Source: Euborellia annulipes
Taxonomy: Eukaryota; Arthropoda; Insecta; Dermaptera; Anisolabididae
Direction of reading: 5' to 3'
NCBI GenBank assembly: GCA_023213315.1
Contig: JAKCPI010004485.1
Location: forward strand, 62,001-126,000
Length of the DNA: 64,000 bases
Position numbers and translations under genes: made by a program. Shown here in pieces: positions 33,898 through 46,177 of this stretch. The notes beneath the pieces are model-generated. The model was not told where the DNA came from. It did no database searches and saw only the letters and a program-made list of their open reading frames with translations. The stretch's first letter is position 1; every line of letters starts with the position of its first letter.

Positions 33898-34327
33898 CAG
33901 TGGTTCCCAACCTTTTTTGATGCGCGGCCCACTTTTTCCGTAAAAAAAACATTGGGGCCCAGTGTATATTAGGGTGGCGCAAAAAAACTGACTAATTTTT
34001 TTTTCGAATCTCGTATGAAAATATTGTACGTTAGTTTATCATGTTTTAAGTTTTAAATTATCGTACCTGTAACCTTAATTTACAAAATAGCAAGTTATTG
34101 AAAATTATATAGTAATGGTATATTTTCAGTAATCTGTTTGAATTTTTTGTTCCCTCTTAAAACATGATAAACTAACATATTTTCATACGAGACTTGAAAA
34201 AAAAATTAGTTGGTTTTTTTGAGACACCCTAATGTATATATATAATTTTTATATTTCCTTAGAAGTCCGCGGCCCAGTTACAATCAGCCCGCGGCCCACA
34301 ACTGGGCGGGCGGGTTGGGAACCGCTG
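33898..34327. mobile_element. hAT-like MITE inside family B
   Basis: Ends CAGTGGTTCCCAACC and GGTTGGGAACCGCTG. Flanks AAATAGAC (33890-33897) and ATATAGAC (34328-34335) match at seven of eight positions. GCGGCCCAC and GGCCCAG blocks lie inside both ends. It belongs to the same broad group as the 29892 element but has a different core, and carries a TA-flanked MITE at 33972-34229. Confidence 0.88.
33972..34229. mobile_element. Tc1/mariner-like MITE with long inverted arms
   Basis: Flanked by TA at 33970-33971 and 34230-34231. Ends GGGTGGCGCAAAAAAACTG and its partner (TTTTTTTGAGACACCC) open into arms of about 75 bases, sharing TCGTATGAAAATAT and GTTAGTTTATCATGTTTTAA. No transposase. It is the innermost member of the nest. 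Confidence 0.75.
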
Positions 34328-34570
34328 ATATAGACGATAGACTTGCGATGGAGATATTAGAATGTTTTTAGAAATGAAAACGGGTTTAATTGCTATTTTG
34401 AAAAATAGCATCTCTCGCCGGCGACAATGCCTGGAGGGGAGGTGCAGGCGCCACTTCCCCTCCGCTCGCCATTCTCTTAAGCCCTAATTTATATATGTTA
34501 TAAAAAATAAAAAATTTGCATATTGAATTGCGTAGAACTCGCAAACTACTGCCCCAAATTTGATGAGATT

Positions 34571-35244
34571 TTTACTTTCTCTTACCTATGTATATATGTA
34601 ATATATATATAGAGAGAAAGTATTGGATTCATGTCAAAAATTCAATGTCGAGATTTTGATGGATCTTCACGTTTTGAGGTCCCCTAAATCCAAAAAAGTG
34701 GTTTTCGCGACATGGTCTGTCTGTGGGGTGTGGGTGGGTGTGTGGGTGTGTGTTCAATTTTAAGCATGAAGGAATTGAGCTACAGGTTGAAATTTTATAT
34801 TTAAGTTAAACACCCCCCGGGACCGGAAAAATAAGCTTTTAATCAAAATCGGCCAAAGAGTACTAGTACTTTACTGATGTACTTTTTCAGTTTTTTTCGA
34901 TTTTCTCAAAATTTGCTCCAACGATTTTTTTTTAAATTCAAAAATCAATTATTTTTTAGATGCTCTTTAAAATGTATATTCTCATTTTGCAATTGAAATC
35001 TTCTGAAGACCACTTTACTCTTGTATTTCATAGGGAAGATAGGAGAAATGGTTGCCATGGTAACAAAATATAAATATTTTCCCATACTTATAAATTTTAC
35101 ATCTGAATTCATATGTTCCGTACTGTCGGGAACTAAATATATGTCGACACAAAAAATCTGGTGTGACAAGCACAGAACACAACTTTCGATTACCGAAGGT
35201 AAGAGAAAGTTGTGTGCTGTGCGCCAGTCACACCAGATTTTTTT
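34571..35244 (+). mobile_element. Family A, full-length young copy with mapped borders
   Basis: It starts TTTACTTTCTCTTACC and ends GTCACACCAGATTTTTTT, nearly identical to 18179-18846. Because it interrupts family B between GATGAGATT and AATAATCTCAG, its borders can be read from the uninterrupted copy at 26525-26550. Both borders fall in T runs, so the duplication length cannot be fixed. The end hairpin is 35151-35244. Confidence 0.9.
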
Positions 35245-35302
35245 AATAATCTCAGAATTTCATAGGCAAAATGCAGTTGAGAATAAAAATTTTCATTTTT
35301 AC

Positions 35303-35505
35303 TTTTTCTTACCTCTATATATGTATTTAGTTTCCGACAGTAGGTACATACTAATGAATTTTACATCTTGAATCCTAATATATCGGCGGAACTAAATATA
35401 TCTCGACACGAAAAATCTGGTGTGACAAGCACAGAACACAACTTTCGATTACCAAAGATAAGAGAAAGTTGAGTCCTGTGCGACAGTAACACCGGATTTT
35501 TTAAA
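35303..35505 (+). mobile_element. Family A/B junction fragment with hairpin
   Basis: TTTTTACTTTTTCTTACCTC is followed by TTAGTTTCCGACAGTAGG in reverse sense, then a forward segment ending in a kept hairpin (AAAAATCTGGTGTGACAAGC to AGTAACACCGGATTTTT). The rearranged order mirrors the junction at 26456. Confidence 0.7.
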
Positions 35506-37174
35506 ATCTATTAATATTATTGTCAAATATTTTAATATCACTATGTCGATTAACTGCTTAATTTCTAATTAGAAACTCAACACCATTATTAAATATTTGA
35601 CTGCCTCGATTAAGAGAATAAAAATTTGTTATTTATTTAATTATTTTAGCTAACTTCGTCTTTTTAATTTGTAAAGAGTTTGCCGATTCAAACTGATTAT
35701 CAGTTGTCATGTTCCATCAGATATTCTTTTTATACAATACTAAAACAATAGACCTCCATGCGTCTAGCTCTCTGAGAGAGTCGCTGAGCCTTGGCATTTA
35801 GAAATATTTTGCCTACAAAATTTGGGTATTTTTTTTTTTTTTTAATTTTAAGGACCTCTGATTGTACCTAATCACATTTAAATCTCATTTTCCAAATTTT
35901 GTTTGTTTTATTTTGTAATACCTGTATAACTTACAAATTATTGAACCCCTACCTTCTATTTAAATTAACACAAACATTTGGCTTCTCTTATCTCTTTAAT
36001 ATACACGTGTAATAATACTGTATAATAAATAAAAACTTTGTTAATTTAGATTTTCATTACATTTATTGATTCAGTTTATTGTTCTTTCTTACTGGATACA
36101 TACATGTATACCAGTTAACTTTTTTTAATACACTTCCAAAAACAATTTAAATTTTCTGTTTATATGGATATATTTATCGTTAAAATTTACATCATTATTT
36201 TTATAATATATAGACTATTTTAATTATAAACCGGAATGAAAGTTATTTTCATTAATAAAATAAAATTAAAATTAAATTTTATTATTTATTAAAAAAAAAT
36301 TAATTATATTCTTTATAAGCAATTTTATTTTTACTATAAAACGAGCAATTTCATTTCTTGAAAACGGCTCTAACGAATTTTTTCAAATTTTATAATAAAT
36401 ACCATTTCCGGTACCAAAATTACGCTAGGTCTCATCTTTGGTAAAATTTGGCTACTTTTCTTTTACTGTTGTGCTTCTTTAGTTTTTTCCAATTTCATAA
36501 AAAAAAAACGATCCAGCTTCAGCTCTGTCAACTTGAAACTACAATATATAGGTACTGTATATAGAATATACATATACTGTTTTGATTTAATAAATTCATT
36601 CTTTTATCGGAGATTTTGTTTATAATATATTAAATTCTTTTATAGTAAGCTTATTTTATTAATTCTTAACGATTATTCATAATTTTTAATTGAAATTACA
36701 AAATTAAATCACCATTTTTTCTTTAGATTTTCTTTTTATCACACTTACTTGTTAGACCTATATAATTTATATTTAAACCTGCTATAACAATTAATAATTT
36801 CCAGGCATAAACATAACACCACTAGGCGAGATGAATTTTAAATAGTCCCCACCTTTGGTCCCCCTCCCTACTCTCTCCTTCTCTCTCTCTCTCTCTTCTT
36901 CTTCACCGTTTTTAGGTTTTAATCTAATTTCTTCATTAGACAACCGTTGGCAGTTAATAAGCATGATAAGAGATAATTCAATTAAACGTAAAAACCTATG
37001 AGAAAATGTGCCTAACTAGATTTAGTTTCAATTAAGTAAGGGATTTTTTTCATTCACTTTAATTCTTGCCTTTAATTTAATTAAATAAGCCTATCTAAAA
37101 ATTTATAAATAGATTAGTGTAGACTCGAAATCAATTTATCATTCTTTGTAAAAATTTTAGTGTTATTTTTTATT
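35506..37174. other. AT-rich stretch, no gene seen
   Basis: Positions 35750-35800 are slightly GC-richer. A pyrimidine tract with CT repeats lies at 36867-36900. No open frame or repeat relative recognised. Confidence 0.5.
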
Positions 37175-37270
37175 TATTTTCCATCAAAATCTCGACATCG
37201 AATTTTTGACATGAATCCAATATTTTCTCAGATATATATATATATATAGGCAAGAGAAAGTAAAAACATT
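37175..37270 (-). mobile_element. Family A, 5' terminus
   Basis: CATCAAAATCTCGACATCG and GACATGAATCCAATATTTTC lead through a TA tract to GGCAAGAGAAAGTAAAAAC, the reversed 5' end. Confidence 0.75.
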
Positions 37271-37991
37271 CGTTTATTTGATTATTAAAAAAAAAAATGT
37301 TATTTTTTATTTAACTAGCCCAAAAATAAATAAAAAAAAAAATATAACTAGAAAGCCTAGACGGCCTATATAAATCTTGTAAAGAATGTGAGTTCAGATT
37401 CCAGGTAGGCTTATGAAAAGTTTGTATCATTTGTTTAAAATAAATAATAATTAATTAAATTGAAGCTTATTGAATGATGCCGAGAATTCTAGACAGAAAC
37501 TCTTCAAACTACGCTGATTTTTCGGCAAAGGTATAGGAAGGGAAAAACAAAAATAAAATTTTTTTTATTTTCCCAAATGAGTTTATTTCTTAATTATTTA
37601 ATCTTAGATGCCGAAAATATACCCTGCTAAATTTAAAAAATCCATATAAATGCCGTTCCAATATTTTCTTCTTTCCCGAGCTTCAAGTCATTAGGACGCG
37701 AGGTCAAATTGGCCACAATTGAGTATCCCTCTCTTGTGAAGAGAAAATGTTAAAAAAAAAACACTTTTAAAAATTGTTTAATTATGGTGAAACAACTTTA
37801 ATTAAATTCATTATCGAATTGCATTCCAGCCTCTTGATTTGATTCTCATTTTATAGCAATTAAAACTCATTTTATCCTCTATGAAAATTTTCAAATCTCT
37901 AAAACGATTATGATATCTCATACAACATTAAACCTTATAATATTATTATCTTTTTTTTTATAATAAGATTAAATAATAAAAAAAAATGTAG
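37271..37991. other. AT-rich stretch before the 38-kb open frame
   Basis: It contains a possible worn SINE segment at 37350-37400 (GAAAGCCTAGACGGCC, CAGATTCCAGGTAGG). No gene was seen. Confidence 0.4.
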
Positions 37992-38278
37992 TATCTTTGT
38001 CAAATATTATTCAATGGGATCTCCCCTCGGATTATGATTTGTCACAGGTGTCAAAGACTAATGTTTATTCAGGGGATGAGATCAGCAGGGCAGAGTTCGG
38101 CAAATTGAAATATGTTGTTACTAATTTAAACAATAATCAGTCGATCACAATAAATCGAAGTTTAATTACTTTTGGATCAAGTACACGCTTCATTAATGAC
38201 TACTATATGAGATGGGAGTTAATCCTTTTAAATCAAGCGGTAATTATCACAGAATTAAATTCTATTAAAAATTGGTGA
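37992..38278 (+). CDS. Unrecognised coding-like open frame, possibly an exon or fossil
   Basis: An open frame of about 95 codons ends in TGA. It has richer, more even codon use than the surrounding AT-rich DNA and a balanced residue mix, for example QWDLPSDYDLSQVSK and DEISRAEFGKLKYVV. It has no in-frame ATG until near its end, and AATGTAG at 37985-37991 could be a splice acceptor. No domain, signal peptide or Cys pattern was recognised, so no function is offered. It may be a terminal exon, the end of a decayed mobile-element or viral gene, or chance. Confidence 0.3.
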
Positions 38279-39493
38279 TGACACCAACATATTGGTTAAT
38301 TAATGAAATTGCTTTTGCCTGACTATATGTAGATAAAACCTCTCTATCAATAGGTAATTTTTTTGAAAAAAAAAATAGTGGATAGCATATAAACGATTCC
38401 CTCAAATTAGATAAAAACATATTGATTTATACCTACTAGTATATTATTAACTCGATGATATTTTTAACATCATACTTTTTAATAATCAAAATACAAAATC
38501 TATGTCATATTTTGAATTTTTTTGTCTCGGGAAAAAATATTTAACTATGTAATTTATTAGTTAAATGGAAGTATTGATATAAAAAATATGATTCACATAC
38601 ACATAACTTCGTTTCTGTTGATTAATCGAAGCAATAACGTTTGATAATTTGTTCGAAACAAATTGTTTTTATAACTATTGAAAACTTTTTTTAGTTTAAA
38701 ATTTTTAAGATAAATCTTTTAGCTTTTTGCTCTTCAAATAAAAAAAATGTATTGGAAAATTTTAAACAGAACGATTAAAAACACTAGCAGTTCCATTTTT
38801 CAAAGATTTATTAAAAATTAAGATTTTATAAATAATTTTTTTAATTTTATAAATTTTTAAGATTTTTAATGTAAATACTTCGTTTGGTATCGATTCGAAA
38901 TGATAAACTTAGGATTTGACCAAATTTTAGGGTTTGAATTTTTTTTTTTGTTGGTAGCACTTATTCTTATTAAGGTTGACAATCTATTTGTATCTGAATC
39001 GATCTATCCTAAAAAATTTTATTTATGAAAATTACTAATATTAGCCTAATAGATTTGTTCATATATGACGTCATCAGAGTGCACAATGGTCAGAATTGTC
39101 TTTTCGCCATGTTAAAGATAGGACAAATTTGAAATTTTGATGTCCTCTCAAAAAGTCAGATCAAAGTTTTTTTTAGATAGTATCTATTTATATTTTTAAT
39201 TTCATCAAAATCGGTCCAACAGGGAAACCTATTTGTCTAAAAATTTGAAAATTGAAGAAAAGAATGAAAAAAAGGAAAGAAAAAAATTAAGAGACTAACT
39301 TTTGGCCTCCTCAAATTGGCAAAATCTCAACTTTGAGCCTCTGCCATTCTTTTTAGGAGAGGATTTTTTTTTCGAACTTGTGCTCAAAATAATCCTTAAA
39401 AATTTTTTGTGATATTCGCCCAGAAGGAGAAAAGTTTCTCAAAAAAAAATTGTTTCTCGTCCCTTTCTTTTATTAAGGATTTAAATTATTTCT
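38279..39493. other. AT-rich stretch, no gene seen
   Basis: It has homopolymer runs and no motif of note. TGACGTCATCA at 39067-39077 is a CRE-like octamer with no supporting context. Confidence 0.45.
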
Positions 39494-39668
39494 TCTGTCT
39501 TCAGACCCCAGTCAGTTTTATTTAAGCCATTTGGATACCAAATGGCTTAAATAAGAATGCCTGAACCCCAAATATATTATAAATACGAGTATCGTTAAAA
39601 GTCTTAAATGGGCCGAAAAGACTGTAAATGTGAGTGAGAAAAAGGTGTGAGTGTTTAAAAAAAATATA
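39494..39668 (+). mobile_element. SINE type 1, 5'-truncated body and tail
   Basis: Starts within the end of the head (ACCCCAGTCAG), then ATTTAAGCCATTTGG and its inverse CCAAATGGCTTAAAT, GAATGCCTGAACCCC, AAATGGGCCGAAAAGACTG, a GTGAGTGAG stretch and poly-A. Possible short duplication ATTTCTT on both sides. Confidence 0.75.
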
Positions 39669-41832
39669 TTTCTTGATAATATAATATTAGGGACGACTCG
39701 TCTATGTAAATGCAATGGGCCATTGGAATCTATTGGAATATCAACTAAATGGTAGTATTAAGAAATGTTTTGATTTCTAATGCTTTTTCCTTGCTCTGCG
39801 ACGAGTCGCTCCCGCGACTCTTGATATGCCTGGGGTATATACGGTATATCGTGATTATATTTAAGTCTAAATGACCTAAGTAAGATACCAAAAAGACCGA
39901 ATATAAATACAAGATTCAATTTATTTTATTTTTAAATATATTTAAGTATTTGAGGCCATTTAGACCCTGTCTTCATTTTTCTAAATTAATTGGTATCTAA
40001 TATAACTTCGAGAAATTTTCATGGTTTGGGGAGCTAATCCGTGGATCCATGCTCAATAGGCGTGACCTATAAACATTAATTTATCCTTGATAAATCGGAC
40101 CTCTAGAGAAGAAACTTATTAATAAACATGAAAGGTATTATTATCACATTTTTCAATATTCACTTACCCGGTACACTTTTTTATAACTAATATTGGATTA
40201 ACAGGCCTACAAGGTAAAAATTTGCCCAAGTTTATAAAAAAATAAATTCAACTAAAAAAATCCTCTTCTTTCATGTTCTGAATTAGACATTCCAGTTTTT
40301 TTTATTTAATTCAAATTAATGACTATAATTTTAATTTAATTTCAATTTTATATCTTAAATTACATTTCTGCCCCTTTCTTTTTTTGATAAATTACCATGA
40401 CACAAAGATAGAGAACTTATTTTTAGTCTTGTTCATGTTCTCCCTTTCTTTTAATAAAACACGTTAAGAAATACAGTTGAAGACAAATAATAATTAATAT
40501 ACTAGGTTATTTGTACCGTCCTCAAATCGAACCTGTGTGGATTCAAGGGTTGATTTCAATTAGCACTCCTGAGCCTGCTTTTAATTAAAACTAGAATTAC
40601 AGTTCGTACGGTCTTCTTCACGAAGGTTTAATTAAAATTCTATAAACAATCAAGTTGGACTAGAGACTTGAGAGAAGAGGTATTAGAGAAAGAAGTGTCA
40701 TTAAAAGCCAGGCTTTTTTTAAATAGTGAACTAATATTGGCGTGAAATTAATTTTCAGAATGTTTATCTAAAAAGGAATTGAAAATTTTTTTAATTTTTT
40801 CATGTTTTAAAAAGCTCTTTTAATAGTAAGAAAAATTAAAATAGATACTGGTTTGCTCTGATTTTTTTTTACCAAATTCAACTTCATATAAAGTAAATAA
40901 TAATGTTTATATTAAATTTAACGTACTCTTTAATTTCTTCGTCTTTTATAATATAAATCATTCGAAATGATAGTTAATTGACAAATATTGAATGAATAAT
41001 TTTGATTGATTAGAATGACTTTGCAAATGAATTATAAATTATCTTGTATTTTTTTTTTTTTTTTTAATAATATTAATAAAGGGATTGCTTTGAACTTAGA
41101 AACTCATTAATTATTTTAAAAATTTTCTAATTATCAATTTTTTTTTTATAATCTTTCATTAGTCGGCGGCGGTTTCTTTTATGCAAACACTTTTCTTTTG
41201 AAGATTGGCTTAAATAGTAAGCAATTAACCAGAAAAATCTCTTCAAAACGCTCATTCATGAAATCTTTAACGTTAAGATAACGATGAACATGTTTTCTGA
41301 GTCATTAGTCAAGACCAAGACCTTCCCTGTTCGGCGATTAGTTTTTCAGATGATCAAATTACTTGGGTATATATAAAATAATAGAGCCTTCATAAACCGT
41401 TTCCCATATTTCATTTTCTGACTTTGGTGTTGTTTCCCTTTGAAGTCATATTGTATTCAAAAGCAGATTCACGAAAATAATGACATTAAGTTCGTCATTT
41501 TGGAAAGTATGACATCCTCAACGGAACTATGATTATTATACAATCTGAAACTTTATAGCCAACAACGGCAGTAAGAGAACAAGAGTGAGAAAAGAGGGGC
41601 TTCTAGTTTTGTCTTATAAAGTTTACAAGATATTGGATTTGAGCAAAATTCCTTCTAAAGTAAGAAAGAGTTTGTTAATGACTCTGTTAAAGGAAAACAA
41701 GACGTAAAGAATCACGAAATTAAAAACTAAAATAGAACTGACTCATGAATTCAAATTATGAAACAAATTATAATTTTTTTTTTTTTTTTTTTTTTTTAAA
41801 TACCCCTTAATATTGGAAACTACTATGTTAAC
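39669..41832. other. AT-rich stretch with SINE fragments, no gene seen
   Basis: Worn type 2 SINE tails occur at about 39862-39905 and, reversed, at 39950-40015 (GAGGCCATTTAGACCCTG). The segment 40510-40630 is less AT-rich but shows no frame. Elsewhere only A/T runs. Confidence 0.45.
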
Positions 41833-42062
41833 TCGAATAAAAAATGATTAAAAATGATCGAGGGATCCACACGCCCGCAGCAGATCTGCATAGTAAACCT
41901 TGAGGGACATACAGGGATACAGACGCCCGCGCCAGGGACACACACAGTAGATCGAAAGTGACCAAAAGTAAAATGTGTATCCCTGTGTGTCCCTAAAGGT
42001 TCATTATGCAGACCTGCTGCGGGCGTGTGGATCCCTCGATTATTTTTAATCATTTTTACTCG
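41833..42062. repeat. Foldback element, arms about 90 bases
   Basis: Arm 41833-41921 is matched in reverse by 41976-42062. Shared blocks are ATGATTAAAAATGATCGAGG, GATCCACACGCCCGCAGCAG and GACATACAGGGATAC (with ACACAGGGATAC). The centre contains GACGCCCGCGCCAGGGACAC, partly repeating the arm. No duplication or coding frame was identified; the ORF read through it mirrors itself. Confidence 0.85.
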
Positions 42063-42129
42063 GGAAAATGAAAGGACAAATACTAAATAATAATAAAAAA
42101 ATAATATAAAATGGAATTAAAACCACATC

Positions 42130-42330
42130 TTGTGGGTACGTGAATGGCGACCACGAGCTACCCGAGCTTGGACTGTCAGTTCTTCTGTTCTTTACGTCTG
42201 TCCCTTCCTTCTATATTTTCAACAGGCGTCAGACCGTGCGACGGGCCGGCCTGTTCTATTTGTTCCGGTCGTAAAAAACCCAGACCCCTTTCCCGCCGAC
42301 CCCGCATCGCGGAAATAAGGCGAAGATAGA
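42130..42330 (+). other. GC-rich island of unknown origin
   Basis: CpG-rich compared with the flanks (GTGCGACGGGCCGGCC, CCCGCCGACCCCGCATCGCG). Two + strand frames stay open across it; one includes CDGPACSICSGRKKPRP, a Cys cluster that fits no family I know. TTTTCAACAG at 42223-42232 could be a splice acceptor. It could be an exon or an unknown repeat lying between a foldback and a MITE. Confidence 0.25.
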
Positions 42331-42391
42331 AGAAGAAGAAGATTAAAAATAGAAAAAAATTTCTAAAAAAGGGAAATTTGGGAGTTAACGG

Positions 42392-42587
42392 CAGTGGCGT
42401 CATTTCAACTTTTTCTTACTTACAAACTAGATACTCAAATTTGACCAAAATAATTTTGTACAGTTTATATACTCGTAGATATATTTTGAAATATTTATTT
42501 TGAATAATAGAAAATTAAAAAAAAATCAGAGCCCTTGGGCAGGGGCAAATGCTCCCCTTCCCCTGCCCTCCTCAAATGTCGCCTCTG
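42392..42587. mobile_element. hAT-like MITE, CAGTGGCG group
   Basis: Ends CAGTGGCGTCATTT and AAATGTCGCCTCTG are inverted with a few mismatches. Flanks GTTAACGG (42384-42391) and GTTAAAAG (42588-42595) match at six of eight. The core holds GGGCAGGGGCAAATGC facing CCCCTGCCC. It has the same terminal motif as the compound insertion at 14919. Confidence 0.65.
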
Positions 42588-42640
42588 GTTAAAAGGCTCT
42601 GACCCCGTTCCATTTTGTCATTTCTCATTTTTAAAGATTG

Positions 42641-42988
42641 CGAGAAGAAATACAAATAAAGAAAAAATATTCTTTTTTTCCACTTTATTTAATACAAATG
42701 TCCATGTTCCGGCCATGTCCATGTTCATCAGGACACGTGCTGCGTTTGCCTCAAGCTTAGAGCGACTCTTGAATCAGAAGTCATGCTATCTGACGAATGT
42801 TCGCACCTATAGTACAATATGTCAGAAGTTGCCAAGAGCAGTCCCTTTAAGCCCGAGGCAAACACAGCACATGTCCTGATGAAGACGGTAAGAATCGGCC
42901 GAAATGTCCTCATTTTTATTAAATAAAGCGGAAAAATAAAAATATTTTTTCTTCATTTGCTTTCGGCTGCCTTAGGTATTTCTTCTCG
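42641..42988. repeat. Foldback element with CTGATGAAG...CGAAAT motif
   Basis: Arm 42641-42783 is matched in reverse by 42820-42988. Shared blocks are GAAGAAATAC, CTTTATTTAATA, CATCAGGACA and GTTTGCCTC. The right arm carries CTGATGAAGACGG then CGGCCGAAATGTC, the same layout as at 1853-1880 but with a weak central stem. ORFs on both strands simply reflect the palindrome. Confidence 0.8.
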
Positions 42989-44766
42989 TTATTAATTACA
43001 CCTTCAGCCACTACTACTTGCAATTAATTAAATTTTGTTTAACATTATACACCCTATACTATAAGGGTGGGGAGTTTATTATTATTATTATTATTATTTA
43101 TTATTACTGATCTTCAAATTAATTACAAATCTCTATCTAAATAATTTAATGGCTAAAGGCTTGTATAATATTGCGGATAGGCCTATATGATAGAAATAGT
43201 AAATTAATTTTTTATAATTCATTAACTCAATCACTGATTCTTGACCGGTGCTCCGTGGAACACTTTTTGTAAGTACTTTGTGAAATTATGAATGAAATTT
43301 CTTGATTATTAGCCAAAAATTTAGCCTAATTACTACTTATATTGCAGAAATCTCCAAAACCCAACAAGCTCAGGGATTGCATTAAATGATTTTAGCCTCA
43401 AGTAAATTTCATTCGAATATGGTATTCTCTAAATGTATTTTTAATTAATTTTATTTTTACTTTTATGTAATGGGCCTAATTAGTTTTTTTTTTTTTTAAT
43501 TCATGTTTATACAGTATGTTTTCGTTTATTTTTTGGCCTAATTAATTTGAGTACTCCACAAATTTTTCATATAATCAAAAGTGATCTCTGATTTTAAAAA
43601 AGTTAAGACCTAAGGCTATTTTTTTATAATGTTTTATCGGAAATTTTTATTTTTTTGATACTTGATTATTTACTGTCCGATGCCAGTGGCTGATCTTGTG
43701 CTGTCGCATCCATTCGCTGTCTCATTTGGTGCGCATTGTTGACACATGTCATCGTGTCTGTCCCGCACACCTGCTTCGTCAAATCTCTTATCACCTTCCC
43801 CTCGGCTACTTCTCAAAATGACATTTTATTTAATAAAATATATTTCTTTTTGGCTTTGAAATATAATTCAATTGTTAGGCCTACTGCCAAAATCACCTAT
43901 GTTATATATAGGGTCTTTGCGTTAATTAATAAATTAGGAAGAAAAATTTAAGATAATAGTTTTTTTTTTTTTTTTTATTATGGAAATTTCACAACTCTTA
44001 TTTCATTATCTTCCTCTGGGATTTTATTAATTATTTCCTAAGCCTAGTTTCTGTCTAAATTTTGTATACATTTAAACTAATTGCTTCTAATCATACTTGT
44101 TTCTGAAACAAGTTGTTTTATTCCTTCGGGACTTTAACCAAATTCATCCCCTAATCTATCTCGTACTAAAATACATAAACCTATTATAATACTGTAAGTA
44201 GATCTATACATATTTTTAATAAAATTTTTAGTCTTTTTGGGCTACTATGGCCATTAAGAATTTACAAATCACAACTTGTACCGCTGGATTCAATAGGTTC
44301 CTTTTCCTTGGCCATCCTTCGCTGCTTGCTTACTTATAAAGAATAAAATGAGATAGCTCAAAATTACATTTCTCAAAATATATTGTTTCTAATGATAGTA
44401 TATCTAATCACACTTGTTTTCTTATTAAGTTTTCGTGTTGAAAATTTTAAACATTTTTATTTTATTAGAGTTTTGTTCTTCTTTGGATTTATCAGCAGCT
44501 TTAATCCATCTTAATTCTTCCTTCTCTTTTCTTTAGGGGACGTTGTCTTAGAATAGTCAAGGGAACTTTTTATGCCATGTTTGTTAAACAAGCTCACAAG
44601 CATTGGTACAAGCTTCCTGGCTTGTAATGAAATGTAAAATGAAACTAACATTGTGTTTAAGCTCAGGCCGCATTGCGGTGTCCCTTAAGGTGAAAAATAA
44701 TCTTTATTAATAGTAATCTAAAATTTTGTATTGTTTTTTTTTTTTTATCAAACTAAAAAATTGGAT
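42989..44766. other. AT-rich stretch, no gene seen
   Basis: A TTA/ATT microsatellite lies at 43077-43106. Positions 43680-43800 are less AT-rich with an ORF of no recognisable family. TGCTCCGTGGAACACTTT at 43250 is a short inverted pair, possibly a MITE end. Confidence 0.45.
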
Positions 44767-44948
44767 TTTTTTTTATTTAATTAAGGTCTTGTTCGGCATC
44801 GAAGGCCATTTAGACCCCGTCCCTATTTATTCAAATCGATTTGTAGCAAATTCAATTTAAATAAATTTTGTCGCCTGAGACGGAATGCCAAACCGCGACC
44901 CTTGGTACATAAGGCCAGCACGCTAACCCCTACACCAAAGCCCGGGGG
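44767..44948 (-). mobile_element. tRNA-derived SINE type 2, reverse strand
   Basis: On the reverse strand the head reads GGGCTTTGGTGTAGGGGTTA and GGTCGCGGTTTGGCATTCCG. The body reads GGCGACAAAATTTATTT and the tail GGTCTAAATGGCC then GATGCCGAACAAG. A T run at the left marks the poly-A tail. Flanks AAAAAATTGGATT (about 44754) and AAAAAATTTGGATT (about 44950) are the probable duplication. Confidence 0.8.
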
Positions 44949-46137
44949 TAAAAAAAAATTTGGATTATAAAACATTAATAAAAAACTACAATAAATATGT
45001 ATTCTACAATACATTAGGACCGCGCCTTAGAGAAAAAGAGAAAAGAACAATTACCAAAATAATTTTCACTAAGCTCAAACACTCCTGCACCTTGGATTGG
45101 TGAATTCCAAGAGGCAAGAGTGCTGAAACTCAACCACTAGCAATCTACTTGTATTAATTATCTATAACAGAGATAAAACAACGTTGGGAATCTTTAAATG
45201 AATAATAATTCTTCTTAAAATGTGAAGACCGAAATTTGCACTCTGCATTCAGCTTCAGACAGAATTTCAGACTCCTCTCTTCTTTTTTAAAAATAAATAA
45301 CAAAAAAGATCGCACTATAATTAAATTTTTTTTGAAAGTTTTTAGTGTAGACCAGTATATAATTAAATTATAATAATTTAAAGAAACTACTGACTTTTTA
45401 AATTAATTTAATTACATTTTTTTTGCTGTAAAAATAACTGTATATGAATTTGGCAACACATCACTTTTTCTGATTTTTGACAAAATTGTTTGTAATCAAA
45501 AGTTATACCGCAATATTTTGCACCTTAGTCTTATTTCTTCAAATTATTAATTTTTTATATTTTAGTCTTTTTTGGCTCCTCTAAAACTGTCAAACGTATA
45601 TTAAAGAAAACTGCAAGTATCGATCATTTCCGGCGGGCGTTCAACATTCTTCTTCCACTGGGCCACTCATTCAGACGCTTATATAATGTTAAAATAATTT
45701 TTTAATTATTCTTCCTTCTTTTAGAATTTTTTCTTTCCTAAAGAAAAAATTTTAAATATTATAAAAACACAGCACTAAAAGTACATTCATTAATTTTCCA
45801 CAATATCAAACAAATTCAATTATTAAATCCTGAAACTAATGCTAATAGAACATCCATCTTTTACCTTTATCATATTAATTAACATTGAGGCAAGTTAAAG
45901 TCTAAATCGTTCATATAACTAGAAGATGAAGTGAGGAGAGTTGAGACCCTTTGAAAGCTCCCTGACCGATCTAGTTGGGAATGTCGAGGCACACGGCTTA
46001 ATTAGCAAACATCTAACCTATTTATTATCTGCCTGAAGGAAATAGAGAGACTCATCAACCTCGTGTTAATTAGGCCCTCTCTCTGGGGATTCATTCATAA
46101 ACTACATTTGGAGCTCTTAAATTAATACTTCTTTAAA

Positions 46138-46177
<40 letters not shown>

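Larger units (their letters stand above)
33660..35330 (-). mobile_element. Family B, second copy, interrupted by nested insertions
   Basis: In reverse sense it matches 26459-27029: TGCATTCTAAG at 33669, the GC-rich hairpin at 34430-34470, and CTCAGAATTTCATAGGCAAAATG at 35250 (compare 26515-26540). Two separate insertions split it: a hAT MITE (33898-34327) and a full family A copy (34571-35244). The sequence joins again cleanly on each side, so the 26.5-kb copy acts as the empty site for both. Confidence 0.8.
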
